A stretch of 64,000 bases of DNA from Chaetoderma sp. LZ-2023a. Taxonomy: Eukaryota > Mollusca > Caudofoveata > Chaetodermatida > Chaetodermatidae. The position numbers were made by a program, and so were the translations under genes. The stretch spans positions 102,800,028 to 102,864,027 of the forward strand of contig CM067370.1 in assembly GCA_034401795.1 (NCBI GenBank), in the 5' to 3' direction. Positions 12,185 to 24,400 of the stretch are shown piece after piece (the first letter of the stretch is position 1; the number at the start of each line of letters is the position of its first letter). The notes under the pieces were generated by a model, which was given only the letters and a program-made list of their open reading frames with translations, made no database searches and was not told where the DNA came from.

Positions 12185-14777
12185 CAGGGCTTTAGATTAC
12201 CCCTTAGTCATGACAAAAGTATTTGTATTTTGAGTATTTTCAAATACTATTCAAACTTCTTCTGTCTTTTTCTGATAAATTCCTACATTCACGTGTAAAT
12301 GCACAGTGCAAGTTAGAATTTAATACAGATTTCTCATATCTTATGTAACTCTTTGCATTACATATTCTGTGGGATGTTTTATAATTAATTTTACTTTATG
12401 GAGTCGTTGCCTTAAGAAGTAAAACCCTCCGGTGAAATCTTTGTCAAAATAATCAACAGTATGGTTGTCTTAAAATATAGTTGCTATGGATGCAGTGATG
12501 CACTGTTAAATATATGACCCAATAATGATATATAATTTATATTCTTATTATAAAACACAAGCTACATCCCATTAAGAATAGAGCTAATCCTCAACTATAA
12601 ATAGTTAGATAGCCTTGAAATTATTTTAAAAATTCTTTTTCATACACTTCACACATGTCATCCTCAATTAGGGGGTTAGGGGATTTAGCGTGGGCATAAG
12701 AAGATGGGAATGAAATCTTTAGAATATTTTTAAAATAATTTAGCTGAAAGTGTTAGGGTCTTCGGCAGCAATAACTCAGTCAAATGGTTTTCAATGTATT
12801 CACATGATATTTTCTGTTTTATGTACCACACATTATTACTGCATCAATATCTAGGATGAAATGAGCTTTGCTTCCAGTCTGACATTGGCTTGCTTTTACA
12901 TCCCAATTCCCAATGTATTGGTACTGCTCTCTAAATGAATCATTATGTTCAAGTTTTGTATAGCTGACCGAATTCTCAAATAGTTATCCGTGATAGAATG
13001 GGCAATCATCTCCTTTCAAAGCAAACTAGGTAGAGCTGGTCAAGTTACAGCATGCAGAACTCATACCAGAGTCTTAACCCTTTTCACCATGAATTTTATA
13101 TTCAAATTATTCATTTGGACTGGGTGGGCGGGGGTGGGGTTAATTACTCTTTCTCGCACTTGTGTCAAATGATTACACTTTGTAGAAGAAAGGCTCATGT
13201 AGATGCTAGACATGGTGTTGTTTTCTTAGACGGCTCAGCAGCCTACAGTCATTGCTTTTCAGTGTGAAGACCAGTTATCATGTAAAATGGAATGAAACTT
13301 AGGAAGCTGAAATCTTAGAAACTTACAAATAAAATAAAAGCTCTGTTTATTTTTGGGTATAATTTTAACACAAGTTTTTCCAAAAAACAATTTTGAGTCA
13401 AATAGTTTTAGCACAAAATAAACAAGCAAACCCTGCTATCCCATTCATACAGAAATTAAAACAATTTGGTTACAAAGATAACTAGATTGATCGGTCAATG
13501 ATGCGTCGTCGCAAATCACCACATTCACCGCTTTGACCTTTTGACACGGTCCACAACGCACCCCTGGTGGCAGAGCCAAATGTAAATGTCATTTTGCACT
13601 GCGCAATCATATGAGTAAGTCACATGCCAAATTTGGTTGAATTTCATCCAATAGTGTTAGAGCAATTGCATTACAATCAATTTCATGACTTTTTGCCCCC
13701 CCCCCCCCACGCATGCATGCACGCACGCACACACACACACAATATGGTTAACTGACATACTTAATTTGGTTGAATTCCGTCCAACATGGTCAGAGGAGTT
13801 GCATTACAATCAATTTTTTTACCTTTTAACCCCCCACCCCTCACCCACCCCTGGAAGTGAGGCCAAATGTAAATGTGCTCCTGTACTCCACATTGATATG
13901 GATAATTCACAGACCAAATTTGGTTGAATTCCGTCCAATGTTTCGGAGGAGATACGTTACAATCAATTTCCGCAGGTTGAAATTTGACCTTCTAACACCC
14001 ACCTACCACTCACCCACCCTCTAGGGGGCAATGGTTTGGGAGGAGATAGCGTGACAGATGGACGGAGGCGATTACAATATCCCCAATAAATATATCCCAG
14101 TCAGTCTTGCCTAGCATTACAACACTTCTGTCAGACTAACAATTCTTTGGTAAATGTTTAGTACTGTTTGTTATACCTTTAATGGTTAAGATTTAGCATG
14201 ATAATTAGACTATTACGGAAGATTTACCATTGAAATGACTAGTTTGCTTATCAAGTCAGTCATTCCAGGTGTAACGTTTCACAGATGTTCTTCTCTTGAC
14301 CTGTAAATGGGCAATACACAAGGCGAATGCAGAGTCCAGTATGGACTGGCTTGAGCATTTGAAGGGTTAACTTCTTAAACCTGTGATAGATCCAGTCTGA
14401 GTAAGAAACTTATTTAGCTGGTCTAAATCTTATCAGTAGTTGATTGGGAGATTGTTTCCTTTCAAAGCAACCTAGGTAGTGCACGGTCAGGTATTAACAA
14501 CACTTCCATTGTACTCGCTTGCATGACTCTATGCCTGAGTGTTAACCATCTTCATCATGAATTTTATATTCATAGCATTCATTTAGTTATGGTTTAACTA
14601 TCCTTTGTCATAATGATGTCAAAAGATTAATTGTAGAAGAAACACTGGTGTACATTTTGTAAATATTATTGCTTTCTTAGACAGCAGCAGCATACAGCAA
14701 CATTGATTTTCAAATTAAATAAAAGATCGGAATATCTTTGGCAAGAATTTGAATACAAGTTTTTGAATGAGTCTGGT
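12185..14777 (+). mobile_element. Non-autonomous hAT-like element, copy 1, left half (split by Polinton)
   Basis: This matches the uninterrupted element at 30908-34292 segment by segment: TTAATACAGATTTCTCATATC near 12320, the Ctt-rich TTTTTCATACACTTCACACATG near 12640, and AGCTGGTCTAAATCTTATCAG near 14420. The partner half resumes at 27001. Local insertions differ between the copies; this one has the 13.5-14.1 kb satellite block. The left boundary is approximate because the first ~50 bases differ from copy 2. No transposase is encoded. Confidence 0.65.
13600..14050. repeat. Satellite block, ~140-bp units (CCAAATTTGGTTGAATTCC)
   Basis: Units near 13628, 13762 and 13914 share an AATTTGGTTGAATT(C/T)CGTCC core, then a GGAG.TGCATTACAATCAATTT segment, then a C-rich segment and a CA microsatellite. 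Related units occur at 36420-36950 and as a single partial unit near 28010. No gene. Confidence 0.7.
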
Positions 14778-14881
14778 AGTATATAAAATAAGGCTGCCAG
14801 AACAGAGGGCTCTCAGAACAGAGGATCACTGATCGGCGACTACAGGAGGGAGGTGTGCTGTCAGAACAGAGGCATGATAAC
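14778..14881 (+). repeat. Polinton left terminal inverted repeat
   Basis: Matches the reverse complement of 26897-27000 over ~103 bases with about five differences. Internally it has three spaced CAGAACAGAG motifs. The arm resumes after the nested element (GATAACGTTGCAGCA from 15842), matching TGCTGCAACGTTATC on the right, so the original arm was at least ~115 bp. Confidence 0.9.
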
Positions 14882-15842
14882 CAGTGGTGTAACTTAATGA
14901 CTGCCCTGCTGCCCATGGCAAATAAAAATTATGAAGGGCAGTCAGATCTAAAGAATCAACTGCCTTGGTGGGAAGTCCGATTTTTTTAGTAATCTGACAG
15001 CTGATCAAGCCGGATCAATTCTATTATTAGTTCACCTGGCCTTGACTGGAATGCTCCTAAGCTGGTACCCTCCAGACAGTTTTTTCAGAATTTTGATTAA
15101 TTTTGATTTTTGGCTGAAAATCTTAGATTTTATGAAAAATCTAACGGAAATGGTCAAAATGCTACTCCTCCCTAGCTGCTTGACATATTTCAACCAAATT
15201 TGGTTAGATGAGTTCTATGATGGTAGGCTCCAGAACTTCCATTCAGAACTTTGATTGAGCTATTTTTTGAGTGAAAATCTTAGATTTTATGACAAATTTA
15301 CTGGAAATTGTCAAATTGCTTCGTCTTCTTAGTACCTTGAACAATTTCAACCAACCTTGGCTAAAATGTTCCTATGATCATAGGCACCAGAATTTCCATT
15401 CCAAATTTTGATTGGTAGATTTTTCCTGTGAAATTTTTTTTCTATCTTGTTTAATGTAATGAATCATGTAGGCTATATTTAAATATAAATGCTTCAAATG
15501 CTAATAGTCCAGGTGAGCATCACAGGCCCCTGGGCCTCTTGTTTACAGTAGTTGTGAAAACATGGAGAGTGGTTGTAATGATTTAAAGGGAAATAATACT
15601 AGTAATGATGTAAGCAACAATAACTACTGATTTCAGCAAACATGCATTTCTAAAATGTACACCAGCTTCTTTCTACAGCATCGTAAAGAAATTTCTTAGG
15701 GGGAGGGGGGGGGTGGTTTGCCACATCCCATACTCCTGTGAGCATGTTGCATCAGGGCAGCTGAAAGTTATTAAGGGCCATTGATTTTCAAATTTAGCCT
15801 GCCCTGCTGGAAGTCATCTGAAAAAGTTAAGTTACACCACTG
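14882..15842. mobile_element. ~0.96-kb element inserted in the Polinton left arm
   Basis: The ends are inverted: AGTGGTGTAACTTAATGACT on the left and AAGTTACACCACT on the right. The 6-bp GATAAC occurs directly on both sides (14876-14881 and 15842-15847), and removing the interval restores a continuous Polinton arm. It contains the ~0.5-kb TTCACCTGG repeat at 15026-15541. No transposase. hAT-like ends are possible but the superfamily is unsettled. Confidence 0.7.
15026..15541 (+). repeat. TTCACCTGG-ended repeat with internal ~150-bp units
   Basis: Starts at TTAGTTCACCTGGCC and ends GTCCAGGTGAGCATCACAGG...GGGCCTCTTG, so short inverted AGGTGA motifs mark both ends. Inside are about three diverged units with TTTTGATT, GAAAATCTTAGATTTTATG and TTTCAACCAAATTTGG. 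The same organisation recurs at 50350-51330. A Helitron-like or other non-autonomous element is possible. Confidence 0.6.
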
Positions 15843-16123
15843 ATAACGTTGCAGCAGCTCATCCGAACACCCATTTAGAGACACATCCTCAGTGCTATAC
15901 CGATCACCTGTGATCAACCACACATTACATAGTCTGAATGCCCATTTAGAGACACACATTCTACATGGTATACCGATCACACATTACAGGTCTAATCATC
16001 CAGAGATGAATCAGATCAACATGAGTCACCTCATAGAACTATGGCTATGGAGATACAGCATCTAATATCATGGCTGTCTGTGAGGCAGCCACCACAGGTA
16101 TGAGCAGTAGTATAACCAGCATC

Positions 16124-16609
16124 CTATACATGGAGGGTTAAACCGAACAAGGCAAACCCCTCGAGAAATATGTGTGTCAGATCGAGCCCTGTGCTGGCCT
16201 CGATGCCGATCCTCATCCCATCTGGAGTAGGTCTTAGCTGCTTCACTTTACCACCAGCTAGAAGCCGCAGCTCTAGCACGATGGGTGTTGTCTGCGGACT
16301 TGTGAGCCCGACGCACTCGAGCAGCTTCACTGAGCCCTTTGGCTTGGAGGAATGCGACACACCCTCTATCCGCAGGATGCCATCCTCAATGGCTTCCTCT
16401 GGTCCATCAAAGGGGTGACGCAGCAAGAGCGTTCCTCCAGTGACCCCAATCCTATGACCCACTGCAACTAGGGTTCTGCCCTGTCCTATATAGGTCAGGA
16501 AAGATGTCCCTCTGTTATAAAGCTTCCGGACCGTGCCATCCTTTTTCACAACAGTGGAGAGTGGGGTGACCTCCAGGTCAATAACTGCTGGAGGTCTATA
16601 TAATGGCAC
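16124..16609 (-). CDS. Polinton-borne open frame, 161 codons, unassigned
   Basis: An open frame inside the Polinton. The product is rich in beta-type residues and glycine, with PPAVIDLEVTPLSTVV near the N-terminus and no evident membrane segment. I do not recognise a family. Its place between the left arm and the neighbouring unassigned frame, both on the minus strand, suggests that they are related parts of one transcription unit. A structural or accessory role is conceivable, but nothing visible proves it. Treated as part of a fossil. Confidence 0.5.
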   Translation of the reverse strand: MPLYRPPAVIDLEVTPLSTVVKKDGTVRKLYNRGTSFLTYIGQGRTLVAVGHRIGVTGGTLLLRHPFDGPEEAIEDGILRIEGVSHSSKPKGSVKLLECVGLTSPQTTPIVLELRLLAGGKVKQLRPTPDGMRIGIEASTGLDLTHIFLEGFALFGLTLHV

Positions 16610-16615
16610 CCACGC

Positions 16616-17092
16616 TCACCAATTACCACCAGGTCCAGCGCAGCACCACACAGTGTTCTTTTCAAAGACTACCTGCAGCTGTTTCACCAGGGTCAATACC
16701 ACACAATAATGTGACATCGGTGGGGCATGCTTCACATTCGGCTCTAAGACATGAAAGCTGAGGTCTGCCTCCAAGGTGTTAACATCCTCAACCTTTTCTA
16801 GTGACTGTTCTCTCAGGGGCTGGACGATGAACTTCTTCTTCAGGAAGTCATAGCGGAGCACTATTTTATCCCCATCCCTCTCTCGACCCAGACGTTCCTT
16901 CAAGACATCCTTTAGGTCAGTGAGCAGCTCTACACCATCTCCACCGACGGGATGGAGGGAGAATGTCTTGGAGTCTGCTCCATATTGGAGGACAAACAAC
17001 TTGCCATCACTTTCGTTAACCTTGGCAGCATCAACGTCGTACATGTCCACGAGATCAGCTAGACCGGTCGAGTGAGCAAATATGGACTCCAT
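16616..17092 (-). CDS. Polinton-borne open frame, 158 codons, unassigned
   Basis: Lies immediately upstream, in transcription order, of the frame at 16124-16609 and nearly touches it. The product starts MESIFAHSTGLADLVDMYDV and is mixed charged and hydrophobic, without a recognised motif. The close spacing on the same strand suggests one ancestral gene or a tightly packed pair. Family unknown. Part of a fossil element. Confidence 0.5.
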   Translation of the reverse strand: MESIFAHSTGLADLVDMYDVDAAKVNESDGKLFVLQYGADSKTFSLHPVGGDGVELLTDLKDVLKERLGRERDGDKIVLRYDFLKKKFIVQPLREQSLEKVEDVNTLEADLSFHVLEPNVKHAPPMSHYCVVLTLVKQLQVVFEKNTVWCCAGPGGNW

Positions 17093-17768
17093 TGTTTATA
17101 CCTATATATGGGGTTTAAACGGAGTGTATAGCCATGCCGATTGTCCGATTGCTACTCCAAAACGGGGAGAATGTCATCTCTAGTTGGTAGACGTGTGGTT
17201 CAGTATCACATAGAATGGGTTCTCTTCAAGGTAGCTCAGCATTCCACAGCATACGTACACGCCGATGTGTTACATCCGCCACTGGGAAGTACCTACCACA
17301 GCTCACTGACTGAAGTAGGGTTAGAGGCGATAGAACATCTGTCAGGAGCCACCAGCAAACTGTGGAAAGCGATCAGCCCCCAAGATGTTCACCCATGTAA
17401 ATCACCTGTTTGACAGCTCCACCATTAGTCTATATGCCAGCATAGATGGTCTGTCAGATGCCCAATTAGAGTTTACGCTGCTGCTGCTCACGCTGCTGCT
17501 GTTCATCGACCTATCATCACGATATCATATCAGACCTATCAGGCATTCCCCAAGATGTTGAAAAAGGAGAGAGGAGCCCCCACACACCTTCTCCGGGATG
17601 GTAGATATAGCGGTACAGGAAATGCGTTGTCGACATGAAGGCGAGCGACTGCAGCGGGTGAGCTGATATGAACAGGACGCCAGAGAGGCAATGAGATGAA
17701 GGGACTACAACTCTGTTCAAGAATGTTAGAGCCTCATCTGGCAGGATGAAGGCGTTGTAGGGCCAAAC

Positions 17769-18062
17769 TTGTATGATTACTTGGATGACGAGTGTGATGA
17801 GTCTGTAGAAGTCTTGCAGTGGGAAGAGGAGAAGTATAAATCCAAGAAATTCCACCAATGGCGGGCGTACTATTTGAGTGACAAGGTGAAGTTCCAGATG
17901 TCACAGCTGCGAAAGCAACTGGCCCCTGACATTATGCTGGATGAGGGGAGTTTGAGGGAGGTATGTCTCCACACCAACAAGCTTGTTCGGTTCGCCAGGC
18001 TCTCCAAGATGAATCCCACAATGACTCATCAGCAGATCCTACAGGTGATGGCACAAGTTTAA
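17769..18062 (+). CDS. Polinton-borne open frame, 97 codons, unassigned
   Basis: The predicted product begins with an acidic stretch (DYLDDECDESVEVLQWEEE) and then becomes basic and helical (KKFHQWRAYYLSDKVKFQM). No domain was recognised. It lies on the plus strand with the hydrophobic frame at 18239 and the integrase remnants further right, which suggests that the element has a plus-strand gene block. Part of a fossil. Confidence 0.4.
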   Translation: MYDYLDDECDESVEVLQWEEEKYKSKKFHQWRAYYLSDKVKFQMSQLRKQLAPDIMLDEGSLREVCLHTNKLVRFARLSKMNPTMTHQQILQVMAQV

Positions 18063-18238
18063 GACCTGGGTATACCATGGCTAAATTGGAGTGGCGAAAG
18101 CAGCCTGAACTATATTCCACCCTGGCAGCTGAGGAGAGTGGTACAGTTCACGGCTGGTGACTCCAGCAGATTGACACCATCAGATAGAATTTCGTCCACG
18201 AGACAGAAAAGTACCGCAGAACTTGCAGGCAATATAAA

Positions 18239-18532
18239 ATGGCCTACAACTGTCTAGCACGCACAACCACAGCTGCGGGTGTGATTGGAGCCAGTGCTGG
18301 TGTGGCTGCCGTTGCCAGCCTCACTACAGGGGTGGGTGCTATCGTCCCTATCCCGCTGGGTGGTGTGACCCTTGCCGTTACTGTCCTGGCCACCGGCTTG
18401 GCGGTTGGACAACGTCAGATCACCAGGAAGCTGGAGAACCATCCCTTAGTACGCAGGAGCTGCTTTACGACACTGCTACCCATAATGAGGTATTCGATGA
18501 AGCAGATCTGCCCCTTACCAAATCCTAGGTAG
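18239..18532 (+). CDS. Polinton-borne hydrophobic Gly/Ala-rich protein remnant
   Basis: The product has two strongly hydrophobic Gly/Ala/Val stretches (AAGVIGASAGVAAVASL and GVTLAVTVLATGLAVG) joined by a short Pro/Gly turn, then a basic tail. It resembles a hairpin membrane segment. Small membrane proteins are common in Polinton-type elements, but no specific family was recognised. Part of a fossil. Confidence 0.45.
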   Translation: MAYNCLARTTTAAGVIGASAGVAAVASLTTGVGAIVPIPLGGVTLAVTVLATGLAVGQRQITRKLENHPLVRRSCFTTLLPIMRYSMKQICPLPNPR

Positions 18533-19618
18533 AGCATTCACAACTGTCAGCTCCTCTGTTACCTCAGCGTTAGAGAGCTATGTGAGCTCATCTGATAACT
18601 TCTTCTTGTAGCCCTTCATTTCGGTGCGAAGACGTCATAGTACTTAGTGCATAGGTCCATGGTTTAAGCCGCTATGTATAGTGCTATGGATATTCCCGAG
18701 TACCAATCTAAGCAGCTGACAGATCAGACTGGTTAGAGCTGCTTAGCGCTCTCGAGGTAGAATGCACACATTTAAACGCGTTGTATACTCAGGGCTCAAA
18801 CAATGACATCAACGGTACAGATTGTAAAGCAACTCCCGGAGAGCCAGGCGAGTCTCCAGAAGGTGGAGAAGCTACCTATTTCCTTGGCCGCATGGTCCTC
18901 CTGCGCCCATCTGTTTCTGCGGTTCCCGCTGGATACGACTAGGTTTAAGCCGCTATAGGTGAGGCACACCTTGGCTCAGAGGACTTACAACCAGACATAG
19001 AAACACCTGTTGCGGTGCCACTCTTCTCCCTCCTCGAGAACACGCATGTGAACCCGGCCTTGATGCAAGACAAGCTGTTCCTCCGGGTGTACACCGAACA
19101 TCTTATAGATGTAACGATGACCTCTCCACAACTTCAGGTCTGGCATGATGAGAGTGGCCAGGAACTAAAATGTGTGGGCTCTAGACAATGAATCCTACAT
19201 GTAGAGCGAGAGCATCAGCAGGTCCAGGCCACGGCTAACCAGCATCTAGAGTTGGCATTGCAACAAGGTGCCTCGGACTGCGTAGCTGTAGCAGTCTTGG
19301 TTCAGAAGGGAGGGGGTGGTCCAGGAGGTGGGGGAGCTAGACGGCTTCAAACTTGTGGTGGCTGGGACCAATGTACTCAGTGAGGTGCGCGATCTGGCTG
19401 ATTGCTGTCTCTATCGACAGAAAATGCCACGAGGATCTCGAGTCGGCGCTCAAAGGTCAGTGCCACCTCGGAGGAAGGGACATCCTGCCTAACCATGGCA
19501 ACCAACTCAGCTTTCATGTTGGGAACCTGCACGGAGAGCGAGGGGGCAATCGACCGGTCAGAGTAACGGTGCTGTACTTTGGATATAGCAATGTTCACTT
19601 CTCGCAAATTGGAGGTAT

Positions 19619-19999
19619 TCAGCTTGAATGCGCATAGAGCATAACTCCAGAAGCTGTCCCAGCTACAGCAGCCACTACTACTATGGCCTGAGCCGTCTTC
19701 TGACCTCCTAATGCCTCATAGTCGAGCGTCGCCTCGGAGAGCTTTACAGCCTCATAGTACTCGTCGAGACTCTCATTGGCCTCGTGGATGTTCTGGGTGG
19801 CTTGAGCCTTTTGCTGCCGTCGGCGTGCCTCCTTTTGGTGCATATGCTTGAGTGCCTTGCTGTACTCAAACTTCTTAGACAGCTTCTCCATCGTCTGGTT
19901 ATGATGTTTTCTCTCTACCTCCGCCGCCTTATGGTCAGCGAAGCTGAGACCCAAGTTCGCCAATGCAACCACGCTTGCATTCAAGATTGCAGATGACAT
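19619..19999 (-). CDS. Polinton-borne coiled-coil protein with C-terminal hydrophobic segment
   Basis: An open frame of 126 codons. The central part is highly charged and probably helical (HQKEARRRQQKAQATQN), and a C-terminal hydrophobic segment (AIVVVAAVAGTASGVMLY) may be a membrane anchor. No family recognised. Opposite strand to the integrase region. Part of a fossil. Confidence 0.45.
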   Translation of the reverse strand: MSSAILNASVVALANLGLSFADHKAAEVERKHHNQTMEKLSKKFEYSKALKHMHQKEARRRQQKAQATQNIHEANESLDEYYEAVKLSEATLDYEALGGQKTAQAIVVVAAVAGTASGVMLYAHSS

Positions 20000-20050
20000 G
20001 TCTATACAGGTGATTTAAACTCGCCATATAGTCAGCAGGAACTGCAAGCA

Positions 20051-20278
20051 ATGTATGAACCGGAAGCTTTCGAGGATCCAGTTGAGGACTATGATGAGGA
20101 TGACTATGATGAAGACGAAGACAATGATGAGGATGCCTATAATGAGGATGCCTCTGATGGTGCCTACATGAAGGGCTCTCTTGGCCCACTAGCAGCAGTT
20201 CGGGCTCTGATCACTGTTCATGATGAAGGCTGGCTAGACGGTCCGCAAAATCGCCAACAGTGCTCTCCATGGAGTTGA
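20051..20278 (+). CDS. Polinton-borne acidic open frame, 75 codons
   Basis: The product is dominated by Asp, Glu and Tyr repeats (DYDEDDYDEDEDNDEDAY), which may be a low-complexity acidic tail of a larger ancestral protein. Low-complexity codons can keep a frame open by chance, so the call is weak. Part of a fossil. Confidence 0.25.
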   Translation: MYEPEAFEDPVEDYDEDDYDEDEDNDEDAYNEDASDGAYMKGSLGPLAAVRALITVHDEGWLDGPQNRQQCSPWS

Positions 20279-20859
20279 GAAGATCTCTGAGGCTATTCCA
20301 GCCATCACCTCGGGGTAGGCACATTCTTTGGCATTGTCGGTTCATAGCTCCCATATGTTGCGATGCACTCGCAGTCAATTGGGCTGCCGAACATTTAAGA
20401 CATGCTATATAAGATGGCTTCTCTGCATGACCTCGTCAAGTCCCTTAACTGGCAAGCCTTTGTCGATAAGCTTCCTTTCAGTGATGGCGCCAGCGCTGCA
20501 GAGATTAGACAGCAGTGTTCACAGGTATTCTAAGAAGTGTTCATCGATGGTCGGGGTCGTCTGTTCGTCTGTATAGAGTTTGCCCGAGCTGTACAGGAGA
20601 GGACAGAAGTCGACATCGACGATGAAATCCGAGGTCCTGACAGACTCTCTTGAAGATCTCTATTACCGCCTGGCGGCTATTATCGCGAGCCTCACCTGCT
20701 GCTCAAGGCTGCACATTGCACGGGTCATAGATTCACCTTAGAGATGGTTAGCCAGTGGCTTGCCAGACAGGCAATGTGGCAGATCTACAGACCTCATCCA
20801 CTTCGATGAATGCCGGGTTCCAGAGTATCTATGAGGACCCGCAAAATCCCCTCCAGTGA

Positions 20860-21379
20860 CCAGAGTTGCTGCAAGTGGATGAGGGTAAGGAGTTAGAGGT
20901 GAAACTGTGGCCCTCATGCGGAAACATGGTGTGGCGATTAGGCGAGGCGAGGTGGGACATCACTGTGCCCAGGCTATCGTCGAGCGGTGGAGCCAGACAC
21001 TGGCAGAGAGGCTGTTCCCACATCAGGATGCTCAGGAGATGGCTGTCCCAGCGGTCATTCCAGGTTATGGGTGATAGGGTTGCCCGTTGTGGTGGATAGA
21101 TCCAATGCTGAGGTTACTAGGCTGATAGGACAAAAGCCAGTCAAGACCATTCAGCGATGCTCTGTTCAAGAGCTGTGGTCGGTGGACAGACTTCCATCCG
21201 ATTCCCTGGTTCAGTATTTATATGAGCCTGGCGAGTTGGAGGGTGGACGTAGGTGGGCGACTGACCCCAGCTGGTCGATAGATGTACACAAGATTGACAT
21301 GTATGTGGAGATGGCTGGACAGCCTATGCTGTACTACCTGGCATGGTCAGAGAGCAGTCCTAGACAGCCGTTTGTATGA
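20860..21379 (+). pseudogene. Polinton integrase remnant (retroviral-type, rve)
   Basis: Forward frames here carry the C-terminal part of a Polinton rve-type integrase. One shows a VERWSQTLAERLF-like stretch, and the best-kept frame has NAEVTRLIGQKPVKTI and VQYLYEPGELEGGRR. Integrases of this kind insert the element by strand transfer and create the 6-bp target duplications seen in the family. The locus is broken. The assignment rests on recognised motifs and on the position between the element's ends. Confidence 0.65.
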
Positions 21380-21479
21380 GAGGAGCTCCAGCTTATGCCT
21401 ACAGACACCCAGCTACATCCACTCCGGAGAGTAGACATCCTCTACTGACTGTCAGTTGAACATGTTACATGATGCTCAT

Positions 21480-24400
21480 ACCAGCAGCTCTTCGATGAAA
21501 GCATCCATTGGAGTGATGGCATCCTTGTGACCATAAGCCAGGGTGTAAATACCATCAGGAGCAATCCATCGCTTTGTGTCTGAGGGGCTGAGGCTTGTTT
21601 TGGTCTGGTGGACGCCGTAGAGGTGGTGACCCTCACTTCGCAGCATATTCACACCATAGTGGAAGACCTTTCACTCGAAAAGGCATTCCTTGTACTGCTC
21701 ATGGCGAATCTGTCTAAGCACAGCCCTGCGCACACCCTTTGCCTTCTTGACTACCTGCTCATCCGACTGTTTGATGGAGTACATCTTCGGGTGCAGGCCA
21801 ACAAAATCTTTTATGGGCACCTGGTACACTCATCCTTCATCTTGTCCAGGACCTTCTTGTTGGCAGTACTGTGTTACTGGGTAGTCGCGTGTGTCATAGA
21901 GGTCGCTCCTCACAGTCATGTCAGTGTAGTAGATGTCTTCTGTCTGAACCTTCAGCAGGAGGCTATTGGTGTCAGTGTACAGGAGCTCACAATTGGCACC
22001 ATACAGTCGCTTCAGTTCATTGTAGTGGAAGTCATACATGAGGTGCTTCGAGAGGTCCAGGATGGACATTCCCACATAGCGCGGTTCAGCAGCAGACTCG
22101 TCTTGTACATGTGGAGAGCAGCTAGATCATCATCGAACACCTTCGCCCGGGAGAAGTTGGGCTTGGCTATTAGGCGGCGCAGCTTGTCCTCCTCGGATGA
22201 CCGCACTAGCTTGGCATCGACTCGCTTGAGCAACTTCTCCATGGTCTTACCGAAGACGGCCTTATTCACCAGCTTGTAGAGATCTTTCTCAAAGTTGCTG
22301 TTGGCCTTCTTACGGAGCTCTGTCTTGAGTCGGATGTAAGGCTCTATCCTCAGCGACTGATTGAAGCGTAGAACCCTGTGCACCTTGTTCAACTTCATAC
22401 CCAGGCTGAGGTAGAGCTTCAGGTTGCGGTAGTGGAGAACGTACTGTTCTTTGTCTCTCAGGGTATAGGCACCAGTTTTTCTGCTGCCGTCTCCACTATC
22501 GACTCGCCCAATGCATATTGATACTCTGAGAGCCACTCTCCCTTCACCTTCATCCGTTCAGACGCCAGCGGGTAGGCATTGTGCATGTCATGCTGCTCTT
22601 GTGTGTACTCAAGGTCAACCTCTAGGATGTAATGTAGCCCTTTTCATCATCATCAGGATGTTGTGTAATCTTTTTGACATCAATATCCTCCACCCATCAA
22701 ACTCCCCAGTTGGTAGGTGTTGGCTCATTGCCCAGCCATAGACATTGTTAGCGTCTAGATTCATGATGTGGCTTGTCGGCTGTTGTGGATTATAGCCAGC
22801 TATGTATGGGTTGTTTGCCTTAGCATAGCATTTGCTGACCATTGATACACCACCCCTGAGTCCTTTCTCTATGAAGAGATGCATGTCGTAGTCAGTGAGG
22901 AGCTCCAGCTTCACACCTGTCTTCCTTAGAAGCGCATCCCAGCTCTACCCCGGGCTTGTGTAATAGTGTGCTGGGTCCAGATGATACTGCTGGAGGCATG
23001 TGATACACCCTTGCGGAGCAGGAGCTCATGCTTGGCAGCGCTAGGTTCATACTGTTTGTAAGTGGGAACGTTGTGGAACTAGCTACCTGCTTGTCAAGTG
23101 ATGCTGGGAGGAACTGGGCCGAGTCGATGAACCACAGCCAATGGAGGCTGAAGGAGATGTACTTCTCCATATTGTTGGGGATGCAGTTGATCCGTCCCTC
23201 TGTTTGGGAGATCTCTAGTCATCTCCATCGGCCTAGGGTGGGCGAGCTCGGCCGTTATCTTCTCTTCCCATGCTAATCGATCCAGGAAGTTCTTAGCTGC
23301 ATCTTCTCCTCGATACAGCACTGGTGGTTCACTGACACTGTCACAGCGGACCACAATGTATGTGAACCCACAGATTTCATGGTGTTGTGTTTTCTGTGTG
23401 CTGCTCTGAGCCGGATTCGCCTCTGACTCCTCAATCTTTGTTGTTAGGGCTTCAAAGTCTGCATAGATGATGAATGGCACCTTGAGTTGCTTGTGGTGGT
23501 TGGTAGGCTTGTGCGATTTTTCGATTTAATCGTGAAGTTCGATTTATTTTTAAATCACGATTTTTACGATGTAATTGAGGAAAAATCGGGGAAATCGTCA
23601 AAGTTTTCACGTTTGTTTAAAATCTGAAGTGTGTACTTTTCCGTCCCATTTTATCAGTACATGAGTGCAATTATAATTGATTCACGCCTGTGTTCAGCGT
23701 GTTTATATCCCGCCGTGCCATTCATGTGTCGAATAATTACTAATCACAACACAAAGCGCCACGATAAACAAGCTAACAATGGCGAGATAACACCTTTGTC
23801 ATTGAGAAAACCAGCTAGTTATTCCGTCGAATCGCCATATAATTTTCTTTCTTTCGCTACAGACCCTGAGTCTGTTCTGAAATACCAAGTATATACTTAG
23901 TTGCAGTGTGAGGCAATAATCAGTGAACATAATTCTTTTTAATTCTAGAGTTAGCAATTTCAGGCGGTGTAATAATTTTTCCTTTTTTGAGTCTAATTAA
24001 AGAAAATAAAACAACAGCATTCCAGATTGTTGTATTTTGAACTGTGCGTTCTGTTGATTAATCTTAAATGTAAATCGTACATTCTGAAAGCAACTATAAA
24101 CCACACTATAGGGCAAGTTTATGTCGTTACACTCGTACCTACTCAAAGCTACCGTCCTATGTATGTGGATTGCGCAGTATCTCCTGGGTACTAATATTAA
24201 AGCCTTGGCATTACTCCGGTAATGACCTAAACTCGTCCTACAAAGGGAGGCTATAAGCGGAAACTGACACATCACGTAATTTATATTTTTTCTCGGCGAC
24301 ATTTTATGTCAAAACTATGCGCAGTATTTAGGCGGCACCAATTAATAATTTCACTCTTATCTATGGATATACGGTATACATTAAGAATAGACGTAGGATA

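Noticed and set aside
21608-22279. 223-codon plus-strand frame
   Set aside because: Shadow of the minus-strand Polinton polymerase; no recognised motif of its own.
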